NCBI GenBank assembly: GCA_947501635.1
Contig: CANMWT010000013.1
Location: forward strand, 1 to 64,000
Direction of reading: 5' to 3'
Length of the DNA: 64,000 nt
Source: an uncultured Roseobacter sp.
Lineage (GTDB): Bacteria; Pseudomonadota; Alphaproteobacteria; Rhodobacterales; Rhodobacteraceae
Shown here: positions 10,603 to 22,200 of the stretch, one piece after another
How positions within the stretch are numbered: the first letter of the stretch is position 1
Layout of the letters: each line of letters opens with the position of its first letter
The notes under the pieces: model-generated
What the model saw: only the letters and a program-made list of their open reading frames with translations
What the model was told of the DNA's origin: nothing
Database searches by the model: none
Program-made: the position numbers and the translations under genes

Positions 10603-12072
10603 ATGCATACTTTGCTGTCCAAAGCACGCAATACTCTTGTCGCCAGTGTTAGTTCTTTCATTTTATTCGTGCCCGCTGTCTCGGCGGAGGCAAGTTTCGA
10701 GACGACATGCAACCAACAAGCAGACGTGGCGTTTAATGAAGGTCTAAACCTTATTCATAACATGATGTACATTCAGGCCGAAGACGCATTCAACAGGGCG
10801 GCAGCCGCGGATCCGGGTTGCGCAATGGCGCAATGGGGTGTCGCGATGTCAAACTTCCATCCTCTCTGGCCCGGTACTCCAAGCGAAGCCGAAATTGAAA
10901 GGGGATCCGCCGCTGCGGAAAAACTCGCTGCAATGCCCTCTGAAAACGCTGTCGAGCAAGCATTGATCGATGCCGTCGTTACATTCTATGCCCCCGACCA
11001 TGAAACCTATCGCGCGCAGTTAAAATCATGGGCGGACGCGCAAATCGCTGTGGCTGAGCAACACCCGGACAATACTGACGCCGCTGCTTTTGCGGCCCTA
11101 GCGCGCCTTGCGACGGCTCCGCGCGGTCCGGACCGGATCAAGGTAAACGCGCAGGTGGGAGACGCGCTCGACGCAATTCACCAAAAGGCGCCTGACCATC
11201 CCGGCGTTATCCACTATGCCATCCATGCCTACGATAACCCGCCGCTCAAAGATCGGGGCAGACAATACGCTGAGATTTATGACAAGACAGCACCAAACGC
11301 ACCTCATGCGCTGCACATGCCTGCCCACATCTTTACCCGGACAGGAGAGTGGGAGAAGTCGATAGACCTAAATAGCCGGTCAGCCGAAGCGGCGCTCGAT
11401 CAGTCCAAGGATGTTATTCAAAGCCACTATGCGCATGCCATTGATTATTTGGTCTACGGCCATTTGCAGCTAGGCGATGTTGACGAGGCCGCGCGTCTGG
11501 TTGATGAAATGCTGGACATTCAGAACCATCAAGTGAGTTTCGGTGGCGCTTATGCCCTGGCGGCAGCACCAGTCAGGCTGCCTCTTGAGCAAGCGCAGTG
11601 GGACGTCGCGGCAGCGCTTTCGCCAGATATGCATCCGGTCATCCGGTGGGAGAAGTTTCCGCAGACGGTTGCAATGAGGTGGTTCGCCATCGGTTTGGGC
11701 GCAGCCCGTAGTGGTGATGTTGATAAAGCACAAGACGCAGTTGCCGAACTTAAGTCACTGCATGCCGTCATGAACGAGCGTGGACAGGACTATTGGGCAC
11801 AGTTGACCGAAGCACAAATCATGACGGTCGATGCCTGGACGGAACTGGCTAGCGGTAACGCAGAAATTGCACTGACCAAGCAATATGCAGCGGCGGATCT
11901 CGAGGACCGGATTGGCAAAAGCCCGGTCACGCCCGGCCACGTGCTTCCGGCACGGGAACTTTTGGGAGATATGCTTGTCGTGCTGGGCAGGCCCGATGAA
12001 GCCGCGGTCGCCTATCAGACGACTTTGGATCTCTCACCCAACAGAGCACGAAGCCTAACCGCGCTTCAATAA
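10603..12072 (+). CDS. Exported tetratricopeptide-repeat protein
   Basis: Signal peptide MHTLLSKARNTLVASVSSFILFVPAVSA; TPR-like blocks; GGAGA upstream of ATG at 10603. Confidence 0.7.
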   Translation: MHTLLSKARNTLVASVSSFILFVPAVSAEASFETTCNQQADVAFNEGLNLIHNMMYIQAEDAFNRAAAADPGCAMAQWGVAMSNFHPLWPGTPSEAEIERGSAAAEKLAAMPSENAVEQALIDAVVTFYAPDHETYRAQLKSWADAQIAVAEQHPDNTDAAAFAALARLATAPRGPDRIKVNAQVGDALDAIHQKAPDHPGVIHYAIHAYDNPPLKDRGRQYAEIYDKTAPNAPHALHMPAHIFTRTGEWEKSIDLNSRSAEAALDQSKDVIQSHYAHAIDYLVYGHLQLGDVDEAARLVDEMLDIQNHQVSFGGAYALAAAPVRLPLEQAQWDVAAALSPDMHPVIRWEKFPQTVAMRWFAIGLGAARSGDVDKAQDAVAELKSLHAVMNERGQDYWAQLTEAQIMTVDAWTELASGNAEIALTKQYAAADLEDRIGKSPVTPGHVLPARELLGDMLVVLGRPDEAAVAYQTTLDLSPNRARSLTALQ

Positions 12073-12127
12073 AAGCGCATACTAAACCCGGCCGGTGTGT
12101 AGCACTTTGCTGTGGCACCGGCCGCTT

Positions 12128-12178
12128 TGGGCTCGGAGCAGTTGTTCGCTGTGGTTTGCCCCAAGGTCTGATCTGCGG
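12128..12178 (+). repeat. 51-bp direct repeat, copy 1
   Basis: TGGGCTCGGAGCAGTTGTTCGCTGTGGTTTGCCCCAAGGTCTGATCTGCGG; identical to 16005-16055. Confidence 0.95.
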
Positions 12179-12199
12179 GACTTTGCTGCCGTTGCCCAC

Positions 12200-12748
12200 C
12201 TATGGACGAGCGACCGCTTCAGAGAGACGTTTCCAATTAAACCCCACCAGAAGCGTCAGCAACACAGCTAAGGTCGTTAGAGCGGATTTAACAATTGTGG
12301 CTGTGCTAGTTGCATAAACCAGTGGAACGGAAATCACTGGCCAGCTCCAAATCATGGCAGCGATACCAAGGTTTTCGACATAATCGAACAGAGCACTACC
12401 AACCGAAAGGGTTATGGCAATGCGGACAAGTTTCCTGTTTGTCATGCGTTGCCCAAACCAGCAGATCGCGGCGACCAAGGTCAAAGTGAGCACGGCTGGA
12501 TAAAAAATATCCAAAACTATCTGGTGACTGAGATAATACGCGCGCCCTTCCACCCCTAACGCTTCAAGAAGCGCCGCCGCCTCAGTAGAGCCATAGCCGA
12601 AAGGACGCATGTCGAAGGGGACGTGCCCTGAGACTGCTTCGATATGGGCGAGCGTGACATTGATCATCAGCAAATGGATTGATGCACCTATCAGTCCTGA
12701 GCCAACCGCAATTATTCCGATATGCTGTGACAAAATTCTGTTCGTCAT
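12200..12748 (-). CDS. Hypothetical multi-pass membrane protein
   Basis: Four predicted hydrophobic segments; AAGGAG ribosome-binding site upstream of ATG at 12748. Confidence 0.6.
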   Translation of the reverse strand: MTNRILSQHIGIIAVGSGLIGASIHLLMINVTLAHIEAVSGHVPFDMRPFGYGSTEAAALLEALGVEGRAYYLSHQIVLDIFYPAVLTLTLVAAICWFGQRMTNRKLVRIAITLSVGSALFDYVENLGIAAMIWSWPVISVPLVYATSTATIVKSALTTLAVLLTLLVGFNWKRLSEAVARP

Positions 12749-12826
12749 TTTGTAAACTCCTTGATCTGTGCCACACATGCCCTCAGACGAAGTCACCCGC
12801 ATTATCATTTGATAAGGCCCGCCAAG

Positions 12827-13390
12827 ATGGATTTACGGACGTTTCTGATGCAGTCACCCGCGCTGTCAGGTATGCCTTGCGCGGATGATTTTGCATCTGA
12901 TTGGAAACGCAAGCATTTGAAAAAGGGGGCGCACCTTACCCGGCAGGAACAACCCGAAACAGACGAATTTGTTCTTTTGGAAGGGTGCTTGGTGAGCAGT
13001 ATTTGTGACCAAGACGGAAAAGAAGTTAGCGTCGAGTTTTATGTGGGTCCCTGTGTTATCACGCCAAATATCGCTCGAACGCGCGACGGTGTGTCGCTCG
13101 TGTCCATTGCGGCAACGACCGAAACCCTGCTTGCAAGGATCGACAGTGATCTGCTTTCAAATCGGATGATTTCATGTGAACCCATCCGAAACTGGGCCAA
13201 TGGTGTTCTGCGGGACGCGCTAGGCCGGAAGGTAGATCGAGAGTGGTGCCTCGCCGCTCTTAAAGGGGCTGAGCGACTCACTTGGTTTCGCCAAGCATTC
13301 CCGGGCTACGAAGACATCTTTCCTCATACGTTGATTGCATCCTTTTTAGGGATCACACCTGTCACAATGAGCCGTCTACGCGCTAGGTAG
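12827..13390 (+). CDS. Crp/Fnr family regulator
   Basis: cNMP-like fold (FVLLEGCLVSSICDQDGKEVSVEFYVGPCVITP) and C-terminal IASFLGITPVTMSRLRAR wHTH. Confidence 0.75.
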   Translation: MDLRTFLMQSPALSGMPCADDFASDWKRKHLKKGAHLTRQEQPETDEFVLLEGCLVSSICDQDGKEVSVEFYVGPCVITPNIARTRDGVSLVSIAATTETLLARIDSDLLSNRMISCEPIRNWANGVLRDALGRKVDREWCLAALKGAERLTWFRQAFPGYEDIFPHTLIASFLGITPVTMSRLRAR

Positions 13391-13577
13391 AGAGCAAAAA
13401 AGAAGCGGACATCTATGCATCCTGCAGCATGGGTTCACACCGGGCCTCCACGGCCAGTGCGTCGCTAATTATGCCTCCCAACGACCATGATTGCGGGACA
13501 AAACCGCCTTTCGCGGCCAAAGCTCAGACGTGCGCTTTTGTAGTTTTCGATTGCTCAAGAGGCACTGAGGATGTCGT

Positions 13578-14399
13578 TCAAATCAGATCGATCTTTGTCA
13601 CATCTGCTTTGAAGAACGCGAAATATTCAGCTGTTCCAAAGTGGTTACCACCTTCGACATGCATCGGCAGTCGATAGCCGCCGACTTCCCGATAATTTGA
13701 CGGGTAGCCGCCGAAGGGTTGTTCGCGAAACTCTTTCTCCGGGTTTTCGTTGCTCCACCTTTGGATGAGCACTTCTTTCGGAGCGCCCGAGGCATCGACT
13801 GCGATATCGACAGATTGGGCGAACTCACCATTCCGCACGGTCGCGCGAGCGGTATCACTCGCCACGCCTTCCCACGTCACAGCCTCACTCGGAAGTAAGC
13901 TCGCGGGTGCCCAGAATGCCGCTTCCGCGACGACCCGTCCAAAGGCAGAGCGTTGGTGGTCCGAGTTCGATGCACGTACGACTGGCACAATACCGAGGAG
14001 CCAAAATCGCGTCCACGATCCATCTGGCATCGCACCGTCAGAGCCGCTCAACACGCCCGACTTAACCTTCGAAACCAGTCCGTGGGGTGGCGCCAGGATT
14101 TGGATCGCGGTCATCGGCTGGTATTTCGGCTCCTTCCTTGTGCCTAAGCCAAGTTCGCCCGTCGTTTCGATGCGCACCACCGTTCGAATTGGCGTTCCGT
14201 TCTCTATCATGAATTCGAAATAACGGCGTGCCGGTTCCGGAAGGTCTGCAACCAAGGATGGGTCGAAGCGGACGTCATCTTGCCGCGCGAGATCAGCCAG
14301 TCGTGTCCAAGCGGCGCGATCAAGGTAGATGTCGACCTGTCTCCACATGAGGAGCGCTGCCAAAACTGCGGCCAAACCTACAGCCAACCAAAACAACAT
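13578..14399 (-). CDS. DUF6544-type (DUF6920-like) protein
   Basis: N-terminal TM; LPEPARRYFEFMIENGTPIRTVVRIETTGELGLGTRKEPKYQPMTAIQI block; family name recalled, not searched. Confidence 0.55.
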   Translation of the reverse strand: MLFWLAVGLAAVLAALLMWRQVDIYLDRAAWTRLADLARQDDVRFDPSLVADLPEPARRYFEFMIENGTPIRTVVRIETTGELGLGTRKEPKYQPMTAIQILAPPHGLVSKVKSGVLSGSDGAMPDGSWTRFWLLGIVPVVRASNSDHQRSAFGRVVAEAAFWAPASLLPSEAVTWEGVASDTARATVRNGEFAQSVDIAVDASGAPKEVLIQRWSNENPEKEFREQPFGGYPSNYREVGGYRLPMHVEGGNHFGTAEYFAFFKADVTKIDLI

Positions 14400-14405
14400 T
14401 TCGCC

Positions 14406-15830
14406 TTACTCTCCCGCCGCAAGGAGTTGCTGTCGCATTGTTTCCAGCTCTGAACGCTCCAAAACTACGCCTCGGACGATGACGGCACGCGGGTCGCGAA
14501 GGGTCTCCAATCCCTCCAGTGGATTGGCGTCAAGCAAGACAAGGTCTGCACGGCGGCCCGGTGCAATCGTCCCGTCCTGATCATTCAGACCGAAGAAGCG
14601 CGGTGGAAACACCGTGGATGTTGCAAGCGCCTCGCGTGGCGTCAGTCCGGCGGCAACGTAAATGTCCAGTTCATCGAGTAGCGAAAAGCCATGAAACAGG
14701 TAAGGGTTGGCGAAGGACGCATCCGAAGACGCCAGGATCGGCACACCTGCATCATGTGCCATCAGGAAAGTCTGGCGATCCAAAGCGATGCTATCCTCGG
14801 CGAGAGCGCGCACCTCATCCGTCATAGCTGCCAATCGAAAATCAGGCTCTCCCCAAGCCTCTCGCACCGCAGCGGGCAGCATCTGCATCTGTGGCGTGTC
14901 TTCGTCAGGCCAGTTGCCGAGATAGAAGTTGGCAACCACAAGTGTTGGGCTGACGTGTAGACTTGTCTCCGCCATAGCGTCCAAAACGCCCGTACAGAGA
15001 TCAGCGTCCCACGTCTCAAGGATGATACGGTTGCGTGACGCCATGATCTCAAAAAGTCGGGCCTGCCCGGTACCATCGGCCATTGCGTCTCGCAACTCCG
15101 AGATCATCCGTTGTTCGTTGGTGGAACAAGCCATGGGGATGCGTCCAAAGTGCTCCATTCCGTCCTGGCCTGCCGCGATTGAGGTTAGGAGTGCGACACG
15201 TTCGGGGATGTGCCCGACAAGCGGCAGGTCACGCATGGCTGCTGCCTCGGCCAGGGCAAGGAATGTAGCTTCATCCAGCATGGAGTATGACTTCACCGCA
15301 GCCCAACCCTCTGCCGCGATTTGATCCACGACCTCGCCTGCTTGGTCAGGCGTGTCGGCCAAGAACATGCCAGGCCAGGAGCCTGGGGTTGCATCGACCC
15401 ACGCACCGGACAAAACGAGGCGAGGACCGAGAACTTCTCCAGTCTCAATCCGTTCCTGCAAAGCTTGTTGTTCCGTGATTGGCCAGAGCGCCCCCATATC
15501 CCGGATGCCGGTAATGCCGTTGATCAGGTAAAGAGGAAGCGCTGTGTCGGGCTCGGTCGGCGATGAGAAGATGTGAACATGCGAGTCCCAAAGCCCCGGG
15601 ATGAGATACCCGCCCGCCCCGTCAATCACCTCCACATCCTCAGCGGCGATGTCGGTCCCAGTGGCCGAGATCATGCCATCTCTTATCAAAAGGCTCTGTG
15701 CTTCGGCGGTGTCGCCTGTGTCTATATCGACCAAATGAACATTAGTAAGAAGCGTATCAGCTTGGCCGATTGCTCCAACACTAGCGAAGAACAAGACCAA
15801 GAATGATGTGAGACGAGAGGTGCGTGTCAT
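14406..15830 (-). CDS. Amidohydrolase family protein, exported
   Basis: Signal peptide; LIPGLWDSHVHIF metal motif, LVGHIPE, ILASSDASFANPYLFHGFSLLDELDIYVAAGLTPREALAT, GTIAPGRRADLVLLDANPLE. Confidence 0.85.
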   Translation of the reverse strand: MTRTSRLTSFLVLFFASVGAIGQADTLLTNVHLVDIDTGDTAEAQSLLIRDGMISATGTDIAAEDVEVIDGAGGYLIPGLWDSHVHIFSSPTEPDTALPLYLINGITGIRDMGALWPITEQQALQERIETGEVLGPRLVLSGAWVDATPGSWPGMFLADTPDQAGEVVDQIAAEGWAAVKSYSMLDEATFLALAEAAAMRDLPLVGHIPERVALLTSIAAGQDGMEHFGRIPMACSTNEQRMISELRDAMADGTGQARLFEIMASRNRIILETWDADLCTGVLDAMAETSLHVSPTLVVANFYLGNWPDEDTPQMQMLPAAVREAWGEPDFRLAAMTDEVRALAEDSIALDRQTFLMAHDAGVPILASSDASFANPYLFHGFSLLDELDIYVAAGLTPREALATSTVFPPRFFGLNDQDGTIAPGRRADLVLLDANPLEGLETLRDPRAVIVRGVVLERSELETMRQQLLAAGE

Positions 15831-16004
15831 ACTTGAACAACCCAGCTAGTGGCCTGGCGCACAAAAACGCTCCAGTTAATGCGCAATGAACGCCAAAAGA
15901 CTCCATGCCAACAACACAAAGAGTACCAAACGTCGTTGACCCGGATCAAAGGGTGGTCACGATTGGAAGCCGTCATTCGAACAGAGCGCAGAAAGCGCGA
16001 GGTA

Positions 16005-16055
16005 TGGGCTCGGAGCAGTTGTTCGCTGTGGTTTGCCCCAAGGTCTGATCTGCGG
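16005..16055 (+). repeat. 51-bp direct repeat, copy 2
   Basis: Identical to 12128-12178. Confidence 0.95.
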
Positions 16056-16291
16056 ACGAAGCCGAAGTCCGAATTGAAGTAACTACCTTCTTTGCTTCTT
16101 TGAGAAGAGCATACTGGTCAATCGGTTCGTGCTTGATGCGCGGGTTCTGGGATGACTGGCATTTGCGGCAACCAACCCGAATGAACGTGCACGCCAATCA
16201 TAAACCTTTCAGGTAGAGGAAAGGACAGTTTGTTATTGATTGGCGAAACAATTTGACTAAGCTGATTTCTATTTGAGTTTTAGGACTTTTT

Positions 16292-19200
16292 ATGGGCGAA
16301 CAGCTTGATATTTATATTGATAGCCTTTCCGATACACGCCTGATCTTCAACGGTCTGATCGAAGACGTCGATACAGCGACAGACGCCGTATCCAAACTTG
16401 ATGACGCGGTCGACGACATTCAAGATATCGCGAACGATGCGGAAAAGTTGAGAAACCTCGCGGACAATCTCGGCGATTTCGTTTCCCTGCTAAAGCTCTT
16501 CCCGCCGACGCGATTCATCGCTGACAAGGTCACCGATATCATTCGCACGATCGAAAACCGGATAGAGGATATTGAAGACAAGACAGAAGAAGTCGAAGAT
16601 ATTCTTAAAAAATATGATACGGGTTTGACCGTTCTGAAGAACTCTCTGAAGGCTTTGAAGCTTGATCTGCAGAACGATGCTGCCGACATCGATGCGGCAT
16701 TCGCGAGTGTAGAAGAGCTGCAAACATCCCTGAACGCGACGCAAATCAATCAACCGTCCGAGTTGAATGTGACGCTCGACGAGCTGGAAGCGCAACTGGA
16801 GACGCTCAACGCACAATTTCCTCAAGCACAGGTCGATCAGGCCATAGCCGCGGCCAACGCTGTGGCAGAAGCTCTGTCCCAGTATGACAGTATCTCCGGC
16901 ATCATAAACACATTGCAAAGCTCGATTTCCGAAGCAATTTCGCAAGTGGAATTTTTGGTCGATCCGCTTGAAACGGTCGCTGATGCCCTCTCGCCGCTGA
17001 CGTGGTTGCTGGAAAAGGCGGAGGACGTGATTGACGCTGTCTCCAGCGTGACAATTGACCCAATTTTGGATGCCCTTGGCGTTTCACGCCTTCTGGACAG
17101 CGTGACAGGTGCCTTTACCGGGTTACTTCCAGAAGTCTTTATATTCACGCCGCTGAACAATCTTGAGACCGATCTGGTTGAAGTTTTTGGCGAAGAGATT
17201 CCAGACAATACATGGGAATTGCCACTCAAGGCGGAATACGATGCGTTCATTGGCGAAATTCTTGGCGAAAACGGGTATCTTGAAAGCCTGTTTGCTGACG
17301 GCACCGCCGGCGCAGACCTGCTGGCCGGACGCAACAACGCGCTCTCCACAGAAGATCTTCTAGCCGGATTGGGTGGCAACGACGTTCTAACAGGCGGCCC
17401 TGGCGATGACACCCTTGGGGGCGGTTTCGGCGATGACATCATCGTTGGCGGCGCCGGGAACGACAGCGTCGATGGCGGCGGTAATCTGCTGGGGGACGAT
17501 GTCGACGTTTTCCATGTGTCAGGGACGTTTGGAGAGTATTCTTTCACTGCGGATAGCGGCGTTTTGGAACTGACCCATGTAACGCCTGTCGGTGAGTCCA
17601 CCGGCGTGGACAGGATCGTAAGGACTGAGTGGATCAGCTTTGCCGGTGTCTTTATTCCTACCGCACAGCTTCTTGCAGCGACAACGGTCAATTACAATGT
17701 CAGCAACGAGGTATTGGGCACGGCCGGCAATGATTTGTTGATCGGGGGCACCAAGGCAGACGTTATCAAAGGCTTCGAAGGGTCGGATAACATTCTTGGC
17801 CTTTGGGGGGCTGACCCGGGTGCTGTGCAGGATACGATTGACGGTGGCGACGATACCATTGACGGCTTTGTCGACACGGTTCAATACACCGCGATCAACC
17901 CGCTGGGCACTGGTGCCTTTGCTCTGCTTGATCTGTCTTTGACGGACCTTCTGGATCAGCGCACCGACGTTTTGCTGAACATCGAGAATGTCATCGGCTC
18001 GCTCGAGAGTGACACAATCATCGGCGACGACGTGGAAAACGGACTGTCCGGCGGCGCGGGCGGCGACATCATCGCGGCGGGCGCAGGGACCGATACGATC
18101 GATGGCGGCGACGATCAGGATACTCTCTTTGGGGGCGATGGTGACGACAGCATCATCATCAAACCCGATGGAGCGCATGACAGGGTTGTCGCGAGCCGCG
18201 GGGCGGATCGGTACACCGGTCAGCCGGATTTTGGCGACGTCATCCTGTACTCGATGGGCGCATCGGATTTGCTGGGCGCAAACGTTGCTGAAAACGTCAT
18301 GGCCGCACTGACGCCCTTCGTGCCGACATTGGCAAGCAGTCTTCCGGATCGCATTGTCTTGACTCCGACCGCTAACGGTTACGCGGTTGAGAAGTTCTAC
18401 GGCGGCGTAAGTGAAACCGATACGATTGACACCATTGGATCGCTGGTTGCCACGTCTGGTGATGACGATCTGACGCTAAGAAAAGAATGGTCACTGATCG
18501 ATGCAGGTGCAGGTGATGACCTGATCACCGGGTATACGCCGGATAGAGACGCGATCGAAGTTCCCGCGAACCACCTCGTCTATGGCGGCGACGGGAATGA
18601 TACCCTGGTTTCAGCCAGCGCTGACGAGAATTTTGTTGGTGGCGAGGGTGACGATTGGTTTGTCATTACGTCCGATCTTGCCGACGACACCCGGCCGGAC
18701 GAAACCAGCTATACTCGGGTCTTTTATGGCGGGAATGGTCCTGTGGCGGACCCAGACGACCCGCTTCAAACCCCACAGGGCGCACCCAACGAGCCTTGGG
18801 GCTTTGAATATGATTTAAATTCTCAATTTGATCCAATACCCGCAGGCGGAACCGATGCCGGCTGGGATACAATGGATTTCAGCCAATCCGATCTATACAT
18901 CAGGATGCTGTTCGAACGGAGCCTTGTCGTTGGTCGGGAATCAAACGATGGAACCACAAATCAACTGATCTATCGCTTCAGCGACGTGGATCGTTTTGTC
19001 GGAAGTGAAGCCGGAAACGGTGTCTTCTACGGCGGAACCGCGCGGAACTATGAGATCGTTGGTGGTGGTGGAAATGATCTTGTTTTTGGAAGAAGCGACG
19101 GTCAGGGCATCGGCCGCGATTCTGTCATTGCCTGGGGCAATGATGGGGACGACGACATGTTCGGCTGGCTCGGCGTGGAGGAATTCTACGGCGGTGACGG

Positions 19201-22200
19201 CGACGACTTCCTCATGGATGACGGCAATCTCGAAGGAGCGACAGAAACGCTACACGGTGGCGCCGGTGACGACTTTATAAGCATGGGCCGCGAAGGGTTC
19301 CGTGGCGGCGAACTCGATATGGACGGCGGTGAAGGACGCGATACAGCCCGGTTCCGGTTTGACGAGTTTTTTCTGAACCCCGACTCGATCACTGTTAATC
19401 TGGCGACCGAAATCTACACATTCGGCACCACAGTCGGATCGATGCAAAATTTCGAGAACGCTTCGGTCAGCGTGGCAAATGCAAGTGTCTTCGGCACCGA
19501 TGAGGCAAATGCCGTTACCGTCGCTCAGGGCAACAACTCGGTCAGTGTCGGCGCCGGTAACGATGTCGTTTTCGGCGGCAGCGATAACGACACCATCTTT
19601 GGCGGGACAGGAAACGATCTGATCAATCCGGGCGAGGGTGGCGGTTTTGTCGACGGCGGCGAAGACTACGATCAGCTCTGGTTCCATTCCGGCATGACGT
19701 ATGATCGGTTGACACAACGCGCTTGGAGCATTGGTTTTCGAAAAGACGAGGGCTTTGGCCGTCAGTTGGACGACGGGATCGTCATGGTCATCGCGGACGG
19801 GATCGCCCAGACAGCCAATGGCGATCTTGTGTTCCAGAATTTCGAAGAATACGCAGGGTCTACTGGGAATGACAGCATCGTAGCCGACCCCGCTGGTAGC
19901 AAAATCGACGGCTGGTGGGGGGATGACTCCCTTGAGGGCGGGGCAGGAAACGACACGCTGAATGGTGGCGCGAATGCGGACGTCATTCGCGGGCATGGAG
20001 GCGATGACGAGATCATTGTCGGTTCAGCTTATCGCGGCAAAGACATTGCTGACGGTGGCGACGGGTTTGATACGCTCTTCTTCGACCCCCAAGCACGCAA
20101 TCTCGTTGTGAAAAACGGCTCTGCGGATGGTGTTGTTTTCGAAGACTATGGCGACTCTTTCTTTCAGGACGGCATCGAGATATTCGTCGAACGCGAAGAC
20201 GATGTTGATGTCACATTCCAGAATTTCGAACGTGTTGTTCTGTCTGAAAACAATGACGTGATGTGGGGCGAGAATGCGGACGAAGAGATCGCTGGCCTGA
20301 ACGGCAACGATACGCTGCAAGGCCGTGGCGGGGCCGATACGATCATTGGCGGGGACGGCGACGACCTGATCATGGGAAGCGGTGCAACAGGAGCCGAACC
20401 ACGCGACTTGCCACGCATGACTTTCATGAACCAAGGCAACAACCGAAACGACTACATCATCGCCACGAATACCCCGATGCCCACAACGGCCATGACCGTC
20501 GAAATGATGGTCAACGGAGAGCAGCTTGACCGCTCACAAGCGATTTTTTCGTATGGTGTGACCGGATCAACAAATGAGTGGACCCTTTTTGCGCTCAGCA
20601 CCGGGACGTTACAGATTCTGGTCAATGGAACAGCCTACAATACACCGGTTCAAAACACCTTGTTCCTTGACGGAACGGACCGTCGCCTTTCGGTCACTTG
20701 GGAAGACGACGGATATATGCAGGTCTTCGTCGATGGCGCACGGGTTTGGAATGATCGGATCACGATAGAGAATATCGACGCGCCCATCACATCCGGCGGT
20801 GCTGTTGTGCTGGGGCAGGATCAGGATGGCGGCACGCCCGGAGTGGCCTCCAGCTTCCAAGACACTCAGGCGTTTTCTGGCGGGATCAGCGACTTGCGTA
20901 TTTTCAATGCTGTGATCTCGGACAAGCTGATCGCCGAGCGCGCGGAAGGCCTTCTCGACAACCCGCTCCGTGCGCCTAGTCTGCTGCACAACAGCACCAG
21001 CATGGACGGCTTTAATGACTTCCTGACCTTCAAAGGCGATACCTTCGCCGAGGTCGGCAACATCACTTACCAATCCCGCACCCTTCAGTTCACGCCCGAC
21101 GGCGACGACAGCCTTGTGGGCGGTCTCGGCAGCGATGAGATTTACGGCAACCTAGGCAACGACACGCTGGACGGCGGGGAAGGCAACGACCTGTTGGTCG
21201 GCGACTACGGCAGGGCGCCGATCCCGCTCTATTTCATCAATGAAAAGCTGAATTTCAGCGGCGGCTTCATAGATGCCAACTTTGGTGTCATGCCAAGCTC
21301 TGCTTTCACCTTCGAAGTGATGCTCGAGGCCTTACCCAGTGAACCTGGTGGATACTCGCTTCTGTCCTACGCAGTCGGCGATGCCGGCAGCGACAATGAA
21401 ATCTCTATTTTCATTGATACAAACGAGGGCGATCTGGATGTTTCATTGAAAAATTCGGCGTATTTCGAGATCAGCGATGTTGATATCGGCAAGCTGATGA
21501 ATGGCGCGCCGCATATGTTGTCTGTGACATGGGATGGCACAACCGGCGAGGTTGCCGTCTTCATCGACGGCGAACTGGAATTCCGCGGGCTTGGGCCATC
21601 AGCATTCCAGACCACAATCGACAATGATGGATCACTGGTCCTCGGGCAGGATCAGGATTCACGTGCTGGCGACTTTGACGAACGGCAGGCATTCCGGGGC
21701 GGGCTGGGCGAAGTGCGGATTTTCGATACCGTTCAAAGCGATCAGGATATCGCGGCTCGCGCGGGCATAGCGCTTGGAGGCAATGCCGGAACCACTTCAA
21801 ATCTGATCGCCTATTACACAGCTGTCGAAGGCGAAGACGCCCTCATTGACCAATTGCAGACCCCTGGCTTGGAGGATTTGATACGGACAGGTCTCGTGAG
21901 ATATACGTCTGGCGATGACCGTGGGGTTGACGGCGATGACACGCTCAACGGTGGCGAAGGTAACGACACTATGGAAGGTGGCGGCGGCGCCGACCTCCTC
22001 TATGGTGGTGCTGATGCCGATCTCGGTTTTGGTGGTGATGGTGCCGACACTCTCGATGGGGGAACGGGTGCGGACACGCTGCTTGGCGAGGATGGCAACG
22101 ACACACTACTGGGGGACACCGGCAGCGACCGTCTTGAGGGTGGTTTGGACAATGACAGCCTCGATGGGGGTGACGATAACGACGAACTGTTTGGCGGTGG

